This document shows, piece after piece, positions 1-10,368 of a DNA stretch of 64,000 bases. Both the position numbers and the translations under genes were made by a program. The number at the start of each line of letters is the position of its first letter. Position 1 is the first letter of the stretch. The notes under the pieces were generated by a model, which saw nothing but the letters and a program-made list of their open reading frames with translations, was not told where the DNA came from and searched no databases. Location: the NCBI RefSeq assembly GCF_020149935.1, contig NZ_CP083757.1, positions 2,443,501 to 2,507,500 of the forward strand, in the 5' to 3' direction. Source of the stretch: Marinilongibacter aquaticus (GTDB taxonomy: Bacteria; Bacteroidota; Bacteroidia; Cytophagales; Spirosomataceae).

Positions 1-65
1 TTCCACAATTGCTTGGTTTGTGGTTTAATTCTTTCCGTAGGTGTATTTTCTATATGTGCTGCCAT
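1..65 (-). CDS. cytochrome c oxidase subunit IV-like protein, N-terminal fragment
   Basis: A reading frame opens with ATG at 65 on the minus strand and runs off the window edge, giving 21 codons that start MAAHIENTPTERIKPQTKQL. The polar N-terminus ending at Leu-Trp looks like the cytosolic lead-in to the first membrane helix of the small prokaryotic subunit IV (CtaF-like) family. It begins 21 nt after the stop of the subunit III gene, which is where subunit IV sits in Bacteroidota oxidase operons. The call rests mainly on this position, since only the N-terminus is visible. Confidence 0.6.
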   Translation of the reverse strand, partial: MAAHIENTPTERIKPQTKQLW

Positions 66-86
66 TTCAAATGTATGCTTTAACAA

Positions 87-818
87 TTAAACCAAATAAA
101 AGAAGGTAAATACAAATACCCATACAAGATCTACAAAGTGCCAGTAAAGACCCACTTTCTCGATCATTTCGTAATGTCCTCTTTTCTCGTATACACCGTT
201 CACTGTGTTATAGAATATCATAATATTCAAAACCACACCAGAGAACACGTGCGTGCCGTGGAAACCCGTAATGAAAAAGAAGAAATCGGCAAATGCAGGC
301 GGGCCATACTCATTGTGCACCAAATTGGCACCACCCAAACCTGTACCGTGGATAAAGTGCGACCATTCCCAAGCCTGAGAACCCAAGAAAGTAAAGCCAC
401 CCAAAATCGTCCATAGCATCCATTTTTCCACATCGGCTTTATCTCTTCTGTGACCAGCTTCTACAGCCAACACCATGGTTACCGAGCTGAAAATAAGAAT
501 GAACGTCATGATCCCTACGAATACCAATGGAGCTGTAACGCCATGTAAGAACGGTACCGCTTCGAATACAAATTCGGGAATTGGCCACCAATGTTCTGAA
601 GGCACAAAGTCATGGATCATTTGCCCAGGATGCACATCCAAGAAAGAAGGATAGCTAAAGCGAATCAATCCGTACGAGATCAATAAAGCTGAAAAAGTAA
701 ATGTATCTGATAAGAGGAAAATCCACATCATCAGTTTGCCATAACCTACTTTCATAGGCTGAACTCCACCTTTCCAGATCAAGTGCTCGGGAGTAGAAGA
801 AGCATGTGTTGTTGCCAT
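87..818 (-). CDS. ctaE: cytochrome c oxidase subunit III
   Basis: A 243-residue membrane protein of the haem-copper oxidase subunit III family, a core subunit without redox centres that stabilises subunit I. Hydrophobic segments lie near residues 28-50, 95-117, 133-150, 175-200 and 220-243. The family's histidine- and tryptophan-rich patches are visible in WEWSHFIH, TGFHGTHVFSG and YWHFVDLVWVFVF. The start at 818 gives a short polar N-terminus before helix 1. It follows a second, shorter subunit III gene, so the operon encodes two family members; this one is nearer the canonical form. The frame is complete and the family assignment is secure. Confidence 0.93.
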   Translation of the reverse strand: MATTHASSTPEHLIWKGGVQPMKVGYGKLMMWIFLLSDTFTFSALLISYGLIRFSYPSFLDVHPGQMIHDFVPSEHWWPIPEFVFEAVPFLHGVTAPLVFVGIMTFILIFSSVTMVLAVEAGHRRDKADVEKWMLWTILGGFTFLGSQAWEWSHFIHGTGLGGANLVHNEYGPPAFADFFFFITGFHGTHVFSGVVLNIMIFYNTVNGVYEKRGHYEMIEKVGLYWHFVDLVWVFVFTFFYLV

Positions 819-846
819 AAACGATTTGAAATTTACGAAATCAAGG

Positions 847-854
847 CAAATTTA
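847..854 (-). promoter_or_regulatory. possible Bacteroidota -7 box upstream of subunit III gene
   Basis: The minus strand reads TAAATTTG, matching the Bacteroidota -7 consensus TAnnTTTG, about 29 nt upstream of the start at 818 in an 83-nt gap. I see no TTTG at the expected -33 spacing, so it may be only a weak internal promoter. Confidence 0.3.
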
Positions 855-901
855 AACATCTTTTATAAATATGCCTCAATATCGGTTTAATGGTTAAAAA
901 A

Positions 902-1486
902 TTATCGGAAATAGATTAAAAACACGAACAAATAGACCCACAACAGGTCGAGAAAGTGCCAGTAGGTAGAGCATACCTCGATCTGAACCAAACTCTTGCT
1001 GTGAATCTTCATCTTAAAGGCGGCATTCAATGCAAACAAAAGCACTACCAGGCCAGTAATCAAGTGAAAGGCGTGCAAACCTGTTAGCACATAAAGGAAA
1101 GAACCGGATGGATTTCCTTTCAAATACACACCTTCGCTTTGCAGCTCTTGCCATCCAAAATACTGCATACACAAAAAGGCGATTCCGAAAGCAAAGGCCA
1201 TTGAAATTGCCAAACGCAACTTCGAGAAGTCGTCGTTTCGGGCAAAACGCTGTGCCAAAAACATCATCACGCTACTGATCAAAAGCACGCCGGTACTCCA
1301 ATAAAAAATAGTCGGTACCGCAAATTCGATCCAATTGCCTTCGGCACGGCGTACCAAATACGCTGAAGTTTGAGAAGCAAACAGCATCACAATGGTGATG
1401 ATGAAAAGCCAAGTGATAAACTTAAACTTGTTTACCGTCAAAATAGGCTTTGCCTCTTCTTGAAATGAATTATTCACTGTCATCAT
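902..1486 (-). CDS. second cytochrome c oxidase subunit III family protein
   Basis: A 194-residue, five-helix member of the haem-copper oxidase subunit III family, shorter than its neighbour at 87-818. Membrane segments lie near residues 22-44, 60-80, 92-110, 128-152 and 172-194. Family features are the TGLHAFHLITG helix and the C-terminal STYWHFLDLLWVYLFV stretch. The start codon overlaps the ctaB stop as ATGA (1483-1486), indicating translational coupling. Two adjacent subunit III genes are common in Bacteroidota oxidase operons. Whether both enter one enzyme, or this one does another job, cannot be told from sequence. Confidence 0.88.
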   Translation of the reverse strand: MMTVNNSFQEEAKPILTVNKFKFITWLFIITIVMLFASQTSAYLVRRAEGNWIEFAVPTIFYWSTGVLLISSVMMFLAQRFARNDDFSKLRLAISMAFAFGIAFLCMQYFGWQELQSEGVYLKGNPSGSFLYVLTGLHAFHLITGLVVLLFALNAAFKMKIHSKSLVQIEVCSTYWHFLDLLWVYLFVFLIYFR

Positions 1487-2364
1487 AACTTATCAATTAA
1501 ATAAGCTATTTGCACAATCGGCAAATAGATAAAAGAACCATACATCAAACGCAAAGCGGCCTTTGTGCTCACTTCACGCATAAGTTGAAATGTCTGTATC
1601 AAAAACAAAACGCCCAATAGCATGGCCAACATCGCTGAATATTCTCCCGTCATGCCCAAGAACATGGGTACCCAGCACAAGGGCAACAACACTACTGTAT
1701 ACATCATAATCTGGATGGCCGAGTTGATGTTTCTTCCGCCCGAAGAAGGCAACAATTTGAAACCTGCCTTTTTATAATCGTCGTCCAAAACCCAAGCAAT
1801 AGCCCAGAAGTGCGGGAATTGCCAGAAAAATTGAATTGCGAAAAGAATACCCGGCTCGAAACCGAATTGATTCGTAGCCGCCAACCAGCCGATCATTGGA
1901 GGAAATGCACCTGGCAAAGCCCCTACCGCCACGGCCACTGGGCCCTTTCTTTTTAAAGGCGTATAGACAAAACCATAAAGCACAAAACTCAAAAGAGCTA
2001 TCCCCATGGCTTTGGCATTGAAAGCCGTAAGCAAAATAGTTTGAGAAACCACCAAACAAATTGCCGCAAATACCATAGCTTCATTTACGGAAAGCCGACC
2101 AGAAGGCAATGGGCGATCTGCCGTGCGTTTCATCAACTTATCCACATCCCTCTCTAAAATCTGATTCACCACATTGGCGGCCGCAGTAGTCAGAAAGGAA
2201 GCCAAGGCAAAAAGTGCCAATTGCCCGTAATTCAACACCACACTGCCCAAGACAAAACCCACCGCTGCCGAAAAAACAACTGTGGCCGAAAGCCTAAACT
2301 TGGTCAGGTCAAAATATGCTCTCGCCTTTTCCATAAAAATATTCGAACTCGTCGCTGCGTTCAT
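1483..2364 (-). CDS. ctaB: protohaem IX farnesyltransferase (haem O synthase)
   Basis: CtaB is a UbiA-type membrane prenyltransferase that adds a farnesyl group to haem B to make haem O, the precursor of haem A. The 293-residue protein has the first Asp-rich substrate motif in NQILERDVDKLMKR and the second region in LDDDYKKAGFKLLP, with about eight hydrophobic segments. Length is normal for the family. It overlaps ctaA by ATGA at 2361-2364 and the next gene by ATGA at 1483-1486, so haem A synthase, haem O synthase and subunit III are translationally coupled. Its place beside ctaA and the oxidase structural genes supports the role. Confidence 0.95.
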   Translation of the reverse strand: MNAATSSNIFMEKARAYFDLTKFRLSATVVFSAAVGFVLGSVVLNYGQLALFALASFLTTAAANVVNQILERDVDKLMKRTADRPLPSGRLSVNEAMVFAAICLVVSQTILLTAFNAKAMGIALLSFVLYGFVYTPLKRKGPVAVAVGALPGAFPPMIGWLAATNQFGFEPGILFAIQFFWQFPHFWAIAWVLDDDYKKAGFKLLPSSGGRNINSAIQIMMYTVVLLPLCWVPMFLGMTGEYSAMLAMLLGVLFLIQTFQLMREVSTKAALRLMYGSFIYLPIVQIAYLIDKL

Positions 2365-3290
2365 ATTCCTCTTTCTCGAAATACCTGTATTAAAACAAAC
2401 TGCAAGGATACGATGATCGTACCCAAAAGTAAATGCACGGGTTGCAAGGCCGCCGGGATTTTAAACAATCCCAAAACTCCACCTACTATATATTCCAACA
2501 ACACCGAGAAGCTCATCAACGCGATCAACTTATTGATGTTGCTTTCAAACTTGAATTTCAAATTCCGATAAAACACCATCGCCAATACCACAATTATAGT
2601 GGCCAAAGCAATGTGCACATAATACCGCCCATCCATCACATCTAACCAAGTCGTACGGGCCATTCCTTTATTGTACGCCTCGTCGATCAACTCGCGTACT
2701 TGCGTACCCAAAATGAGCTGACCCATAGAAAGTATGAACAACACAGAAAGCAAAAAACGATTCGCCTTGTCCAAATTTCCCTTTACACTCCAGCCCTCGT
2801 GTCGATACGACAGTAACAGAGCATAGATTAAAGAGAACACAATACCTACAGCCAAAAGCATGTGCACCGTAATCAAAATCGGGTTCAATTCTGTCGCCAC
2901 CACCCGAGCTCCCAAACCACCTTCTACGGCCACCATCACAAAGGCAAAGAGCGAAAGCCAAACAATCTGCTTATTGCTTTTTCGATATTCCCTCCACGAA
3001 AGCACAAAGGCCCCGAAAACGAATATCCCGATCAACACGCCCACCAAACGATTGACATATTCTGTCCAAGTCTTAAAGGCGTTAAACTCGACTTCACCAC
3101 GCAACTTTGCTCCGTAAATTGCCTTGTAATTCGCAGGCAACTGACTCGCTTCTGTGGGCGGCACCCAAGAGCCAAAGCATTTCGGCCAATCCGGGCAACC
3201 CATTCCCGAACCCGTAGCTCTTACTATTCCTCCTACCAAGATCAGGAAGAATACCGCTACAATAGTGGCCATGGCAAATTTTCTATACAT
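2361..3290 (-). CDS. ctaA: haem A synthase (COX15/CtaA family)
   Basis: CtaA oxidises the C8 methyl of haem O to a formyl group, giving haem A for the oxidase encoded next to it. The 309-residue protein has about eight membrane segments. After the first helix it carries GCPDWPKCFGSWVPP, a cysteine pair in the first extracytoplasmic loop, and candidate haem-ligand histidines occur in ITVHMLLA, YYVHIALA and LQPVHLLLG. The start at 3290 lies directly after the U-rich tail of a hairpin, and the 3' end overlaps ctaB by ATGA. Length and topology are standard. Confidence 0.93.
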   Translation of the reverse strand: MYRKFAMATIVAVFFLILVGGIVRATGSGMGCPDWPKCFGSWVPPTEASQLPANYKAIYGAKLRGEVEFNAFKTWTEYVNRLVGVLIGIFVFGAFVLSWREYRKSNKQIVWLSLFAFVMVAVEGGLGARVVATELNPILITVHMLLAVGIVFSLIYALLLSYRHEGWSVKGNLDKANRFLLSVLFILSMGQLILGTQVRELIDEAYNKGMARTTWLDVMDGRYYVHIALATIIVVLAMVFYRNLKFKFESNINKLIALMSFSVLLEYIVGGVLGLFKIPAALQPVHLLLGTIIVSLQFVLIQVFRERGI

Positions 3291-3291
3291 A

Positions 3292-3342
3292 CCAAAAGAA
3301 AAGTACGAAGCTCTGGCACAATAAGACCTTTACTTCGTACTT
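3292..3342 (-). terminator. hairpin with U-rich tail between ctaD and ctaA
   Basis: Positions 3301-3310 (AAGTACGAAG) and 3333-3342 (CTTCGTACTT) form a perfect 10-bp stem with a 22-nt loop. Read on the minus strand, the stem is followed by TTTTCTTTTGG and then at once by the ctaA ATG. It has the form of an intrinsic terminator after ctaD, but its position against the ctaA start would also suit an attenuator that lowers ctaA-ctaB expression relative to the structural genes. Confidence 0.6.
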
Positions 3343-3369
3343 AATATTGTACCCAATTAGCTGATTATC

Positions 3370-5232
3370 TTAATCAGGTATATTGTGATTAAACTCTATC
3401 GCTTCAATTTCTTTCTCCTCCGCAATCAACTCGTTTTCTTCAGGCAAATTCGATTCTTTTGTTTCCGAGAAAGGAATGTGTTGCGGGATGAAGTCCTCTT
3501 CAGCACCTGGCTTACTGTAATCGTAAGGCCATCTGTATACCGTTGGGATTTCACCAGGCCAGTTTCCATGACCCAATTCCACTGGAGTTGTCCACTCCAA
3601 AGTATTTGATTTCCAAGGGTTCGCCGAAGCTTTCTTGCCCCAGAAAATAGAATACACAAAATTTACCAAGAATACCAACTGTGATCCGAATGTCAAGATC
3701 GCAGCTACTGTAATGAACGCATTCAAATCGCCATAGATGTTGAAGGCATCAAAACCAGACCATTGGTAATATCTTCTTGGGAAACCTGCAATACCGATGT
3801 AGTGCATAGGGAAGAACACCAAATACACTCCAATGAAAGTGGCCCAGAAGTGTACATAGCCCAAAGTTTTGTTCATCATACGCCCGAACATTTTAGGGAA
3901 CCAGTGATACACACCTGCCAACATGCCAAAGAATGCTGCAGAACCCATTACCAAGTGGAAGTGGGCCACTACAAAGTAAGTATCGTGCAATTGGATATCC
4001 AATGCCGAGTTACCCAAAATAATTCCTGTAAGACCACCTGACACGAAGAAAGAAACCAAACCAATTGCAAACAACATGGCCGGGGTAAATATGATATTCC
4101 CTCTCCAAAGTGTAGTGATATAGTTAAAAGCCTTTACAGCTGACGGTACCGCGATGATCAAGGTCAACAACATGAACACCGAGCCCAGGAATGGGTTCAT
4201 ACCCGTCATGAACATGTGGTGAGCCCACACGATAAAGGCCAAGAACATAATTCCAGCCATTGAGAAAATCATGGCTTTGTAACCAAATATCGGTTTTCTC
4301 GAATTGGTAGCGATAATTTCAGAAGTCAGACCCAGTGCAGGAAGAATTACGATATACACCTCTGGGTGACCCAAGAACCAGAACAAGTGTTGGAACAAAA
4401 TCGGGCTACCGCCTTGATTCGGCAAAGCGTGTCCGTTAATATAAATATCCGACAAGAAGAAACTTGTACCGAAACTTCTATCAAAAATCAAAAGCAATGC
4501 CGCTGACAAAAGCACAGGGAAAGAAAGAAGACCCAAAATGGCGGTAAATGTGAAGGCCCAGATTGTCAAAGGCAACTTATCGAAAGTCATACCTTTGGTT
4601 CTCAAGTTGATCACCGTGGTCACGTAGTTTACACTACCCAAAAGTGACGAAACGATGAAGAAAGCCATTGACACTAGCCACAATGTCATCCCGGTTCCAG
4701 AACCTGGGTTCGCTTCAGACAAGGCACTCAAAGGAGGATAAATTACCCAACCCCCACCGGCAGGCCCATTTTCTACAAAAATCGACCAAAACATGATTAC
4801 GCTCGAAAGGAAGAAGAACCAATACGAAAGCATGTTCATAAAACCAGAAGCCATATCGCGTGCTCCAATTTGAAGCGGAATAAGGAAATTGGAGAACGTA
4901 CCACTCAAACCGGCTGTCAGTACAAAGAACACCATGATGGTTCCGTGCATTGTCACCAAAGCCAAGTAGAAGTTGGCATCCAATTTACCAGACTCGTTAA
5001 TCCATTTGCCTAAAAAAGGCTTAAGCCAAGACATATCCATGTCTGGGAAGCCCAATTGCAATCTAAAAACCAAGGACATCAAACCGCCCAAAAAGGCCCA
5101 TGCTATACCCGTGAACAAGTATTGTTTTGCAATAACCTTGTGATCTTCAGAAAAAATATAGGAACGAATAAAACCCAAATCGTGGTGTTCTTCGTGTCCG
5201 TGTTCTATATTTCCAGCTGCTACAGTTGACAT
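3370..5232 (-). CDS. ctaD: cytochrome c oxidase subunit I (aa3-type)
   Basis: Catalytic subunit of the haem-copper oxidase, carrying haem a and the haem a3-CuB centre that reduces O2 and pumps protons. The 620-residue protein has about 12 helices. Visible landmarks are the low-spin haem histidine region TMHGTIMVFF near residue 96, GHPEVY near 288 (CuB histidine, cross-linked tyrosine and the A1-type D-channel glutamate), the WAHHMF histidine pair near 338, and the VVAHFHLVMG haem ligands near 423. The acidic C-terminal tail of about 50 residues is cytoplasmic. It follows ctaC by 30 nt. The GHPEVY form points to an A1-type enzyme rather than cbb3. Confidence 0.97.
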   Translation of the reverse strand: MSTVAAGNIEHGHEEHHDLGFIRSYIFSEDHKVIAKQYLFTGIAWAFLGGLMSLVFRLQLGFPDMDMSWLKPFLGKWINESGKLDANFYLALVTMHGTIMVFFVLTAGLSGTFSNFLIPLQIGARDMASGFMNMLSYWFFFLSSVIMFWSIFVENGPAGGGWVIYPPLSALSEANPGSGTGMTLWLVSMAFFIVSSLLGSVNYVTTVINLRTKGMTFDKLPLTIWAFTFTAILGLLSFPVLLSAALLLIFDRSFGTSFFLSDIYINGHALPNQGGSPILFQHLFWFLGHPEVYIVILPALGLTSEIIATNSRKPIFGYKAMIFSMAGIMFLAFIVWAHHMFMTGMNPFLGSVFMLLTLIIAVPSAVKAFNYITTLWRGNIIFTPAMLFAIGLVSFFVSGGLTGIILGNSALDIQLHDTYFVVAHFHLVMGSAAFFGMLAGVYHWFPKMFGRMMNKTLGYVHFWATFIGVYLVFFPMHYIGIAGFPRRYYQWSGFDAFNIYGDLNAFITVAAILTFGSQLVFLVNFVYSIFWGKKASANPWKSNTLEWTTPVELGHGNWPGEIPTVYRWPYDYSKPGAEEDFIPQHIPFSETKESNLPEENELIAEEKEIEAIEFNHNIPD

Positions 5233-5262
5233 AGTATCTTAAGCTTTATATCAATATTTTTA

Positions 5263-6354
5263 TTATTCTACACCTTCTTCAGAAGCCTCGGCTACTGTCA
5301 TTTCTTCTTCAGGCTCTGTGTACTTCATGGCCTTCGCTTTCAAATTCTCCGGTACTTTTTCGATGAAATCCGGATTCATTGACAAGAAAGACTTTTGCTC
5401 TTTCTTCCACGCCTCGTAGTCTTCTTGCTCGTCTACAACCAATGTCAGTTTCATACCGAAGTGGCTACGTCCACATACCTCGGTACAAGCAATCTCGTAA
5501 TTGAAATCAGGGTTACCCAATTCCTTACGCATATCTTCAGTTGACTTATCCGCCACAAACCAGAATTTAGTAGGCATGCCCGGTACAGCATCCATCTTTA
5601 CACGCATGTGCGGAATAAATACAGAGTGCAATACATCGCGAGCTCTGATTTTCAATTCTACCGGCTTGCCTTTCGGAATGTGCATTTCTGTTCCGTTTGT
5701 GAAGTCATCGAATGAATTCGGATCAGAAAAGTCGATACCGAAGTTATTGCCCGCCGCATCATCGATTAAGCGGTAATCGTAATTGCCCAATTTATTGTCG
5801 TCAACTCCTGCGTATCTCACCGCCCAAGCAAACTGACGACCCATGATCTCGATTACTTCAGAATCTTCAGGAGCATCATCCATCACCGTGTTCCACACGC
5901 GAAGTCCAGTGAAAACCAAACCGGCCATCACCAAAGCAGGAATCACCGTCCAGATCACCTCCAATTTATTATTGTGAGGATAGAAGGTCGCTGTTCTGTT
6001 TTTGTTGTATCTGTATTTCAAAGGGAAATAGAACAACAATGTATTCACCACGAAAAAGGCGATCATGATTACAGACATCGACACCCAGAACCAAAAGTCG
6101 GTTTCTCTACCGTGAATAGACGACGCCTCGGGCAAGAAGTACTTTCTTGCATCCAAGAAAGACCACACCACACCTATCACACTGATTACCCAGAAAACGA
6201 ATAATCCAATTCCGTTTAGACTGTTGCTGCCATCTACCTCGTTATCGGCCTCATCCTTTCCTTGAACACCTTTCAACAACTCTTGGGTTCTCGCAATCAC
6301 CACGATGGTCAGTACGATAAACACCAGAGCAAAAAATCCTACTAAGAGTGTCAT
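5263..6354 (-). CDS. ctaC: cytochrome c oxidase subunit II (CuA-binding)
   Basis: Subunit II accepts electrons from cytochrome c at its CuA centre and passes them to subunit I. The 363-residue protein shows the CuA ligands in HSVFIPHMRV and CTEVCGRSHFGM (around residues 288-298). Four hydrophobic stretches are visible (about 1-22, 48-68, 88-110, 131-150), two more than the classical two-helix subunit, so the N-terminus is extended. There is no CXXCH and therefore no fused cytochrome c domain; electrons presumably arrive from the multihaem subunits of complex III. The C-terminus is acidic. It lies 49 nt after actF and 30 nt before ctaD. Confidence 0.95.
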   Translation of the reverse strand: MTLLVGFFALVFIVLTIVVIARTQELLKGVQGKDEADNEVDGSNSLNGIGLFVFWVISVIGVVWSFLDARKYFLPEASSIHGRETDFWFWVSMSVIMIAFFVVNTLLFYFPLKYRYNKNRTATFYPHNNKLEVIWTVIPALVMAGLVFTGLRVWNTVMDDAPEDSEVIEIMGRQFAWAVRYAGVDDNKLGNYDYRLIDDAAGNNFGIDFSDPNSFDDFTNGTEMHIPKGKPVELKIRARDVLHSVFIPHMRVKMDAVPGMPTKFWFVADKSTEDMRKELGNPDFNYEIACTEVCGRSHFGMKLTLVVDEQEDYEAWKKEQKSFLSMNPDFIEKVPENLKAKAMKYTEPEEEMTVAEASEEGVE

Positions 6355-6403
6355 ATTTTCTAAAATCTATTCTCGTTATGAGTTGTCCTAAATAAAATTC
6401 AAA

Positions 6404-7729
6404 TTAAATATCGTGATGCAAGCTTTCTTCCAAGAATGGATGATTCTTCGCATACAAGTTCGCTTTGCTCAGTTGTGTCATTACAGAATATGCAAATCCA
6501 CACACAAATACCATTGTCGTACCCCATTCGATCAAACCAATGCCACCTTGATCTTTCGCGATACTCGGCATAAGCATTTGATAGAAATCAAACCAGTGAC
6601 CGATAAGGATAGCCCAACAGGCCAATCTCAACATCGTGTAATTTCTTTTCGAGCCTCTAGCCATCAAGACCAAGAAAGGGAAAACAAAATTCAAGATCAA
6701 GCTTGCCAAGAAAGGCACCCAGTATCTTCCACCATAGCCCGAGAAACGCTCTCTGAAATAAATCGTTTCTTCTGGCAAGTTGGAGTAGAAAATCAAAAAG
6801 AATTGTGCAAACCACACGTAAGTCCAAAAGATCGAGAAACCGAACATCAACTTACCCAAATCGTGCAAGGTTGAATCATTTACGGCTTTCAAATAACCTT
6901 GCTTTTTCAAAGTCAACACCACCAACATAATGGCTGCCAAACCTGCTACGTGCCAGCTGGCCAAATGGTACCAACCAAACATGGTAGAGAAGAAGTGCGT
7001 GTCCACAGACATCGACAAATCCCAAGCTGCAGTTGAACTCGTCACGGCAAAGAAAATCAAGAACCATCTTGAGTACTTTCTGCTTTCGTGATAAATATCC
7101 AATCCACCGTACTGATCTTCAGCCAAAGAAGTTTTTCTGATTTTCACATACAAGTAATACCAAACCACGAAGTACAATACCACACGTACAAGGAAGAAAG
7201 GCATATTCAACCACCAACCTTTCGATGCGATGATATGATCGAAATGGTGGCTCGCTGGATCCATGATTCCTTCATGCGTCCAGTGCATAATCATATGTCT
7301 TGTCGATGGGATCAAGAAAAGCGTCATCAACACTACGGCCGGCACCAGCATAAAAGCAGGGAATGCTTCTGCCACACGTTTGATACTTACATACCAACCC
7401 GCTTTGGCCACATAATTGTATGAAATGAAAAACAGACCAATCAATGAAATCCCGAGGAACAACATTGAGTTCATCCAAAGGTTACCTACAATACGGTTGA
7501 TCAAAGAGACCCCTGAGTGATGGGCTTCTCCTCCGCCCCCGTGGGCTTCGTGAGCGGCCTCATGTCCAAGAGCAAATCCATCTGGCCCCCAGATTCCCGC
7601 ATTCACAATGAATGCTCCAATAATCACCATAGCCAAGCCAATTATTCCACCGAGAATAAATTTTTTCCTTAGCTCTGGTGTGAATTCAAATGATTCTTCC
7701 ACTGATGGTGTTTCGTGCGTATGAGCCAT
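6404..7729 (-). CDS. actF: alternative complex III subunit ActF (quinol:cytochrome c oxidoreductase)
   Basis: ActF is one of the two large NrfD/PsrC-related membrane subunits of alternative complex III, which oxidises quinol in place of the bc1 complex. From the chosen ATG at 7729 it has 441 residues with about ten hydrophobic segments and a histidine-rich periplasmic loop near residues 55-70 (HEAAHEAHGGGGEAHHSG). The frame is open to 7816, but the 29 extra residues are polar and atypical, while MAHTHETPSVEES gives the usual N-terminus and leaves a 49-nt gap after actE. It is the last act gene before the oxidase, an order that supports an ACIII-oxidase supercomplex. Confidence 0.9.
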   Translation of the reverse strand: MAHTHETPSVEESFEFTPELRKKFILGGIIGLAMVIIGAFIVNAGIWGPDGFALGHEAAHEAHGGGGEAHHSGVSLINRIVGNLWMNSMLFLGISLIGLFFISYNYVAKAGWYVSIKRVAEAFPAFMLVPAVVLMTLFLIPSTRHMIMHWTHEGIMDPASHHFDHIIASKGWWLNMPFFLVRVVLYFVVWYYLYVKIRKTSLAEDQYGGLDIYHESRKYSRWFLIFFAVTSSTAAWDLSMSVDTHFFSTMFGWYHLASWHVAGLAAIMLVVLTLKKQGYLKAVNDSTLHDLGKLMFGFSIFWTYVWFAQFFLIFYSNLPEETIYFRERFSGYGGRYWVPFLASLILNFVFPFLVLMARGSKRNYTMLRLACWAILIGHWFDFYQMLMPSIAKDQGGIGLIEWGTTMVFVCGFAYSVMTQLSKANLYAKNHPFLEESLHHDI

Positions 7730-7778
7730 GTTGCTATTTCTTATTTCCTTAATTCTAGGACGTTCTAAATTTCTAAAA

Positions 7779-8390
7779 TTAATTTCCCAATTGTAATCTT
7801 TGAATGTAATGAGCAATTTTCCATCGCTCTTCCGGTTTCACCTGCGACGCGTGCGGCCACATTCTACCTTTTCCGTGCGTGATCACGTGGAAGATATGTC
7901 CCATGCTCACGTTTTTCAAGGCATCGGATGAATAATCTGGAACCCCTTTGTATATGGCCGCCACTTTACCGTCTCCGTGTCCTTTGGCACCATGACAGTG
8001 CATACAATTTCTTTCGTAAAGCACCTTGCCTTGGTCTTCTACTTCTTCCGACCATGGAATAGGGTTGATCAAATGCTCTGAATCCCATTCCAAACTGTCT
8101 TTGTTGGTATCGTAGATCATCAAATCGTGAATCGTTGTACCGTCCCAGTTTTCAAAATCTGTCGGATGATCCACTCTCGCAATGGTACCCGGAACCGGCT
8201 CACGCATGTTCATGCCGTGCGGGTTCACATCATTTTTTCTCCATTGGGTCATTGCCTCGTATGCACGCGAATTGTACATATTCGGGGCGTACTCCCAACC
8301 TGTCTTTTCAGGATCTTTTCCGCAAGACGCTACGAAAACGCCAACTGCAGCCAACAAAAGAAGCGAAATTTTACTCTTTAAAATATTCAT
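7779..8390 (-). CDS. actE: alternative complex III subunit ActE, monohaem cytochrome c lipoprotein
   Basis: A 203-residue exported cytochrome c. The N-terminus is a lipoprotein signal with Cys23 in VASC, so it is probably anchored by lipid at the outer face of the inner membrane. One haem-binding motif CMHCH lies near residues 129-133 and a methionine-containing stretch (GKGRMWPHASQ) near 178 could give the distal ligand. In alternative complex III, ActE carries haem outward from ActA. It sits 9 nt after actD and 49 nt before actF. The last codons overlap the unused upstream extension of the actF frame. Confidence 0.92.
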   Translation of the reverse strand: MNILKSKISLLLLAAVGVFVASCGKDPEKTGWEYAPNMYNSRAYEAMTQWRKNDVNPHGMNMREPVPGTIARVDHPTDFENWDGTTIHDLMIYDTNKDSLEWDSEHLINPIPWSEEVEDQGKVLYERNCMHCHGAKGHGDGKVAAIYKGVPDYSSDALKNVSMGHIFHVITHGKGRMWPHASQVKPEERWKIAHYIQRLQLGN

Positions 8391-8399
8391 TTCTACAGT

Positions 8400-8921
8400 T
8401 TATATCTCTTTTAGGTTTACTTCTGAAGCTCCTGAATTTTTCAACGCTTCTTGAATGTCTGATTCTGAAACTTTGTTCTTGCCCAATTCAATGGCCATTA
8501 CAAATTTATCATCTGTAATACGCTCATCGAAGATCACCGGTTTCGACAATGGTGTCAAACGCTCCATACCAAAGAAGGTAAAAGCCATACCATATGAAGC
8601 CAAAAGTACGGTCAACTCAAATACGATTGGAATGTTCGTGGGGAATGGGATGAAGTTCTTACCCCCGATGTTCATAGGCCAATCGAAGCCCAATGTCCAA
8701 AAGGTAAGCAAGAATGCCAAACATGTACCTGTAAGGCCGAACAAAAAGGCGGCAACACCCATTCTTGGGCGAGCGTAGCCCAATACGTGATCAAGACCGT
8801 GCACAGGATACGGAGAATACACCTCGTGTATATTCACTCCTTTCCCACGGATATCCGTCACAGCATTTTTAACCACATCTTCGTCCTCAAAAACGCCCAG
8901 TATGTATTTTTTATGTGCCAT
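8400..8921 (-). CDS. actD: alternative complex III subunit ActD (DUF3341)
   Basis: A 173-residue protein of the DUF3341 family, the ActD subunit of alternative complex III. The N-terminal 55 residues form a small soluble domain (MAHKKYILGVFED and following). Two membrane helices follow near residues 58-80 and 100-122, then a soluble C-terminus. It has no cofactor motif; in the known complexes it packs against ActC and ActF and is structural. It sits between actC (27-nt gap) and actE (9-nt gap), the conserved order. Confidence 0.92.
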   Translation of the reverse strand: MAHKKYILGVFEDEDVVKNAVTDIRGKGVNIHEVYSPYPVHGLDHVLGYARPRMGVAAFLFGLTGTCLAFLLTFWTLGFDWPMNIGGKNFIPFPTNIPIVFELTVLLASYGMAFTFFGMERLTPLSKPVIFDERITDDKFVMAIELGKNKVSESDIQEALKNSGASEVNLKEI

Positions 8922-8948
8922 TATCGACTGTAAATTATCTCTATCTAA

Positions 8949-10319
<1,371 letters not shown>

Positions 10320-10368
10320 AATTGCTACGCTTTTAGCCGAAAGGACTTTTTGTTAATGATTAAATATT

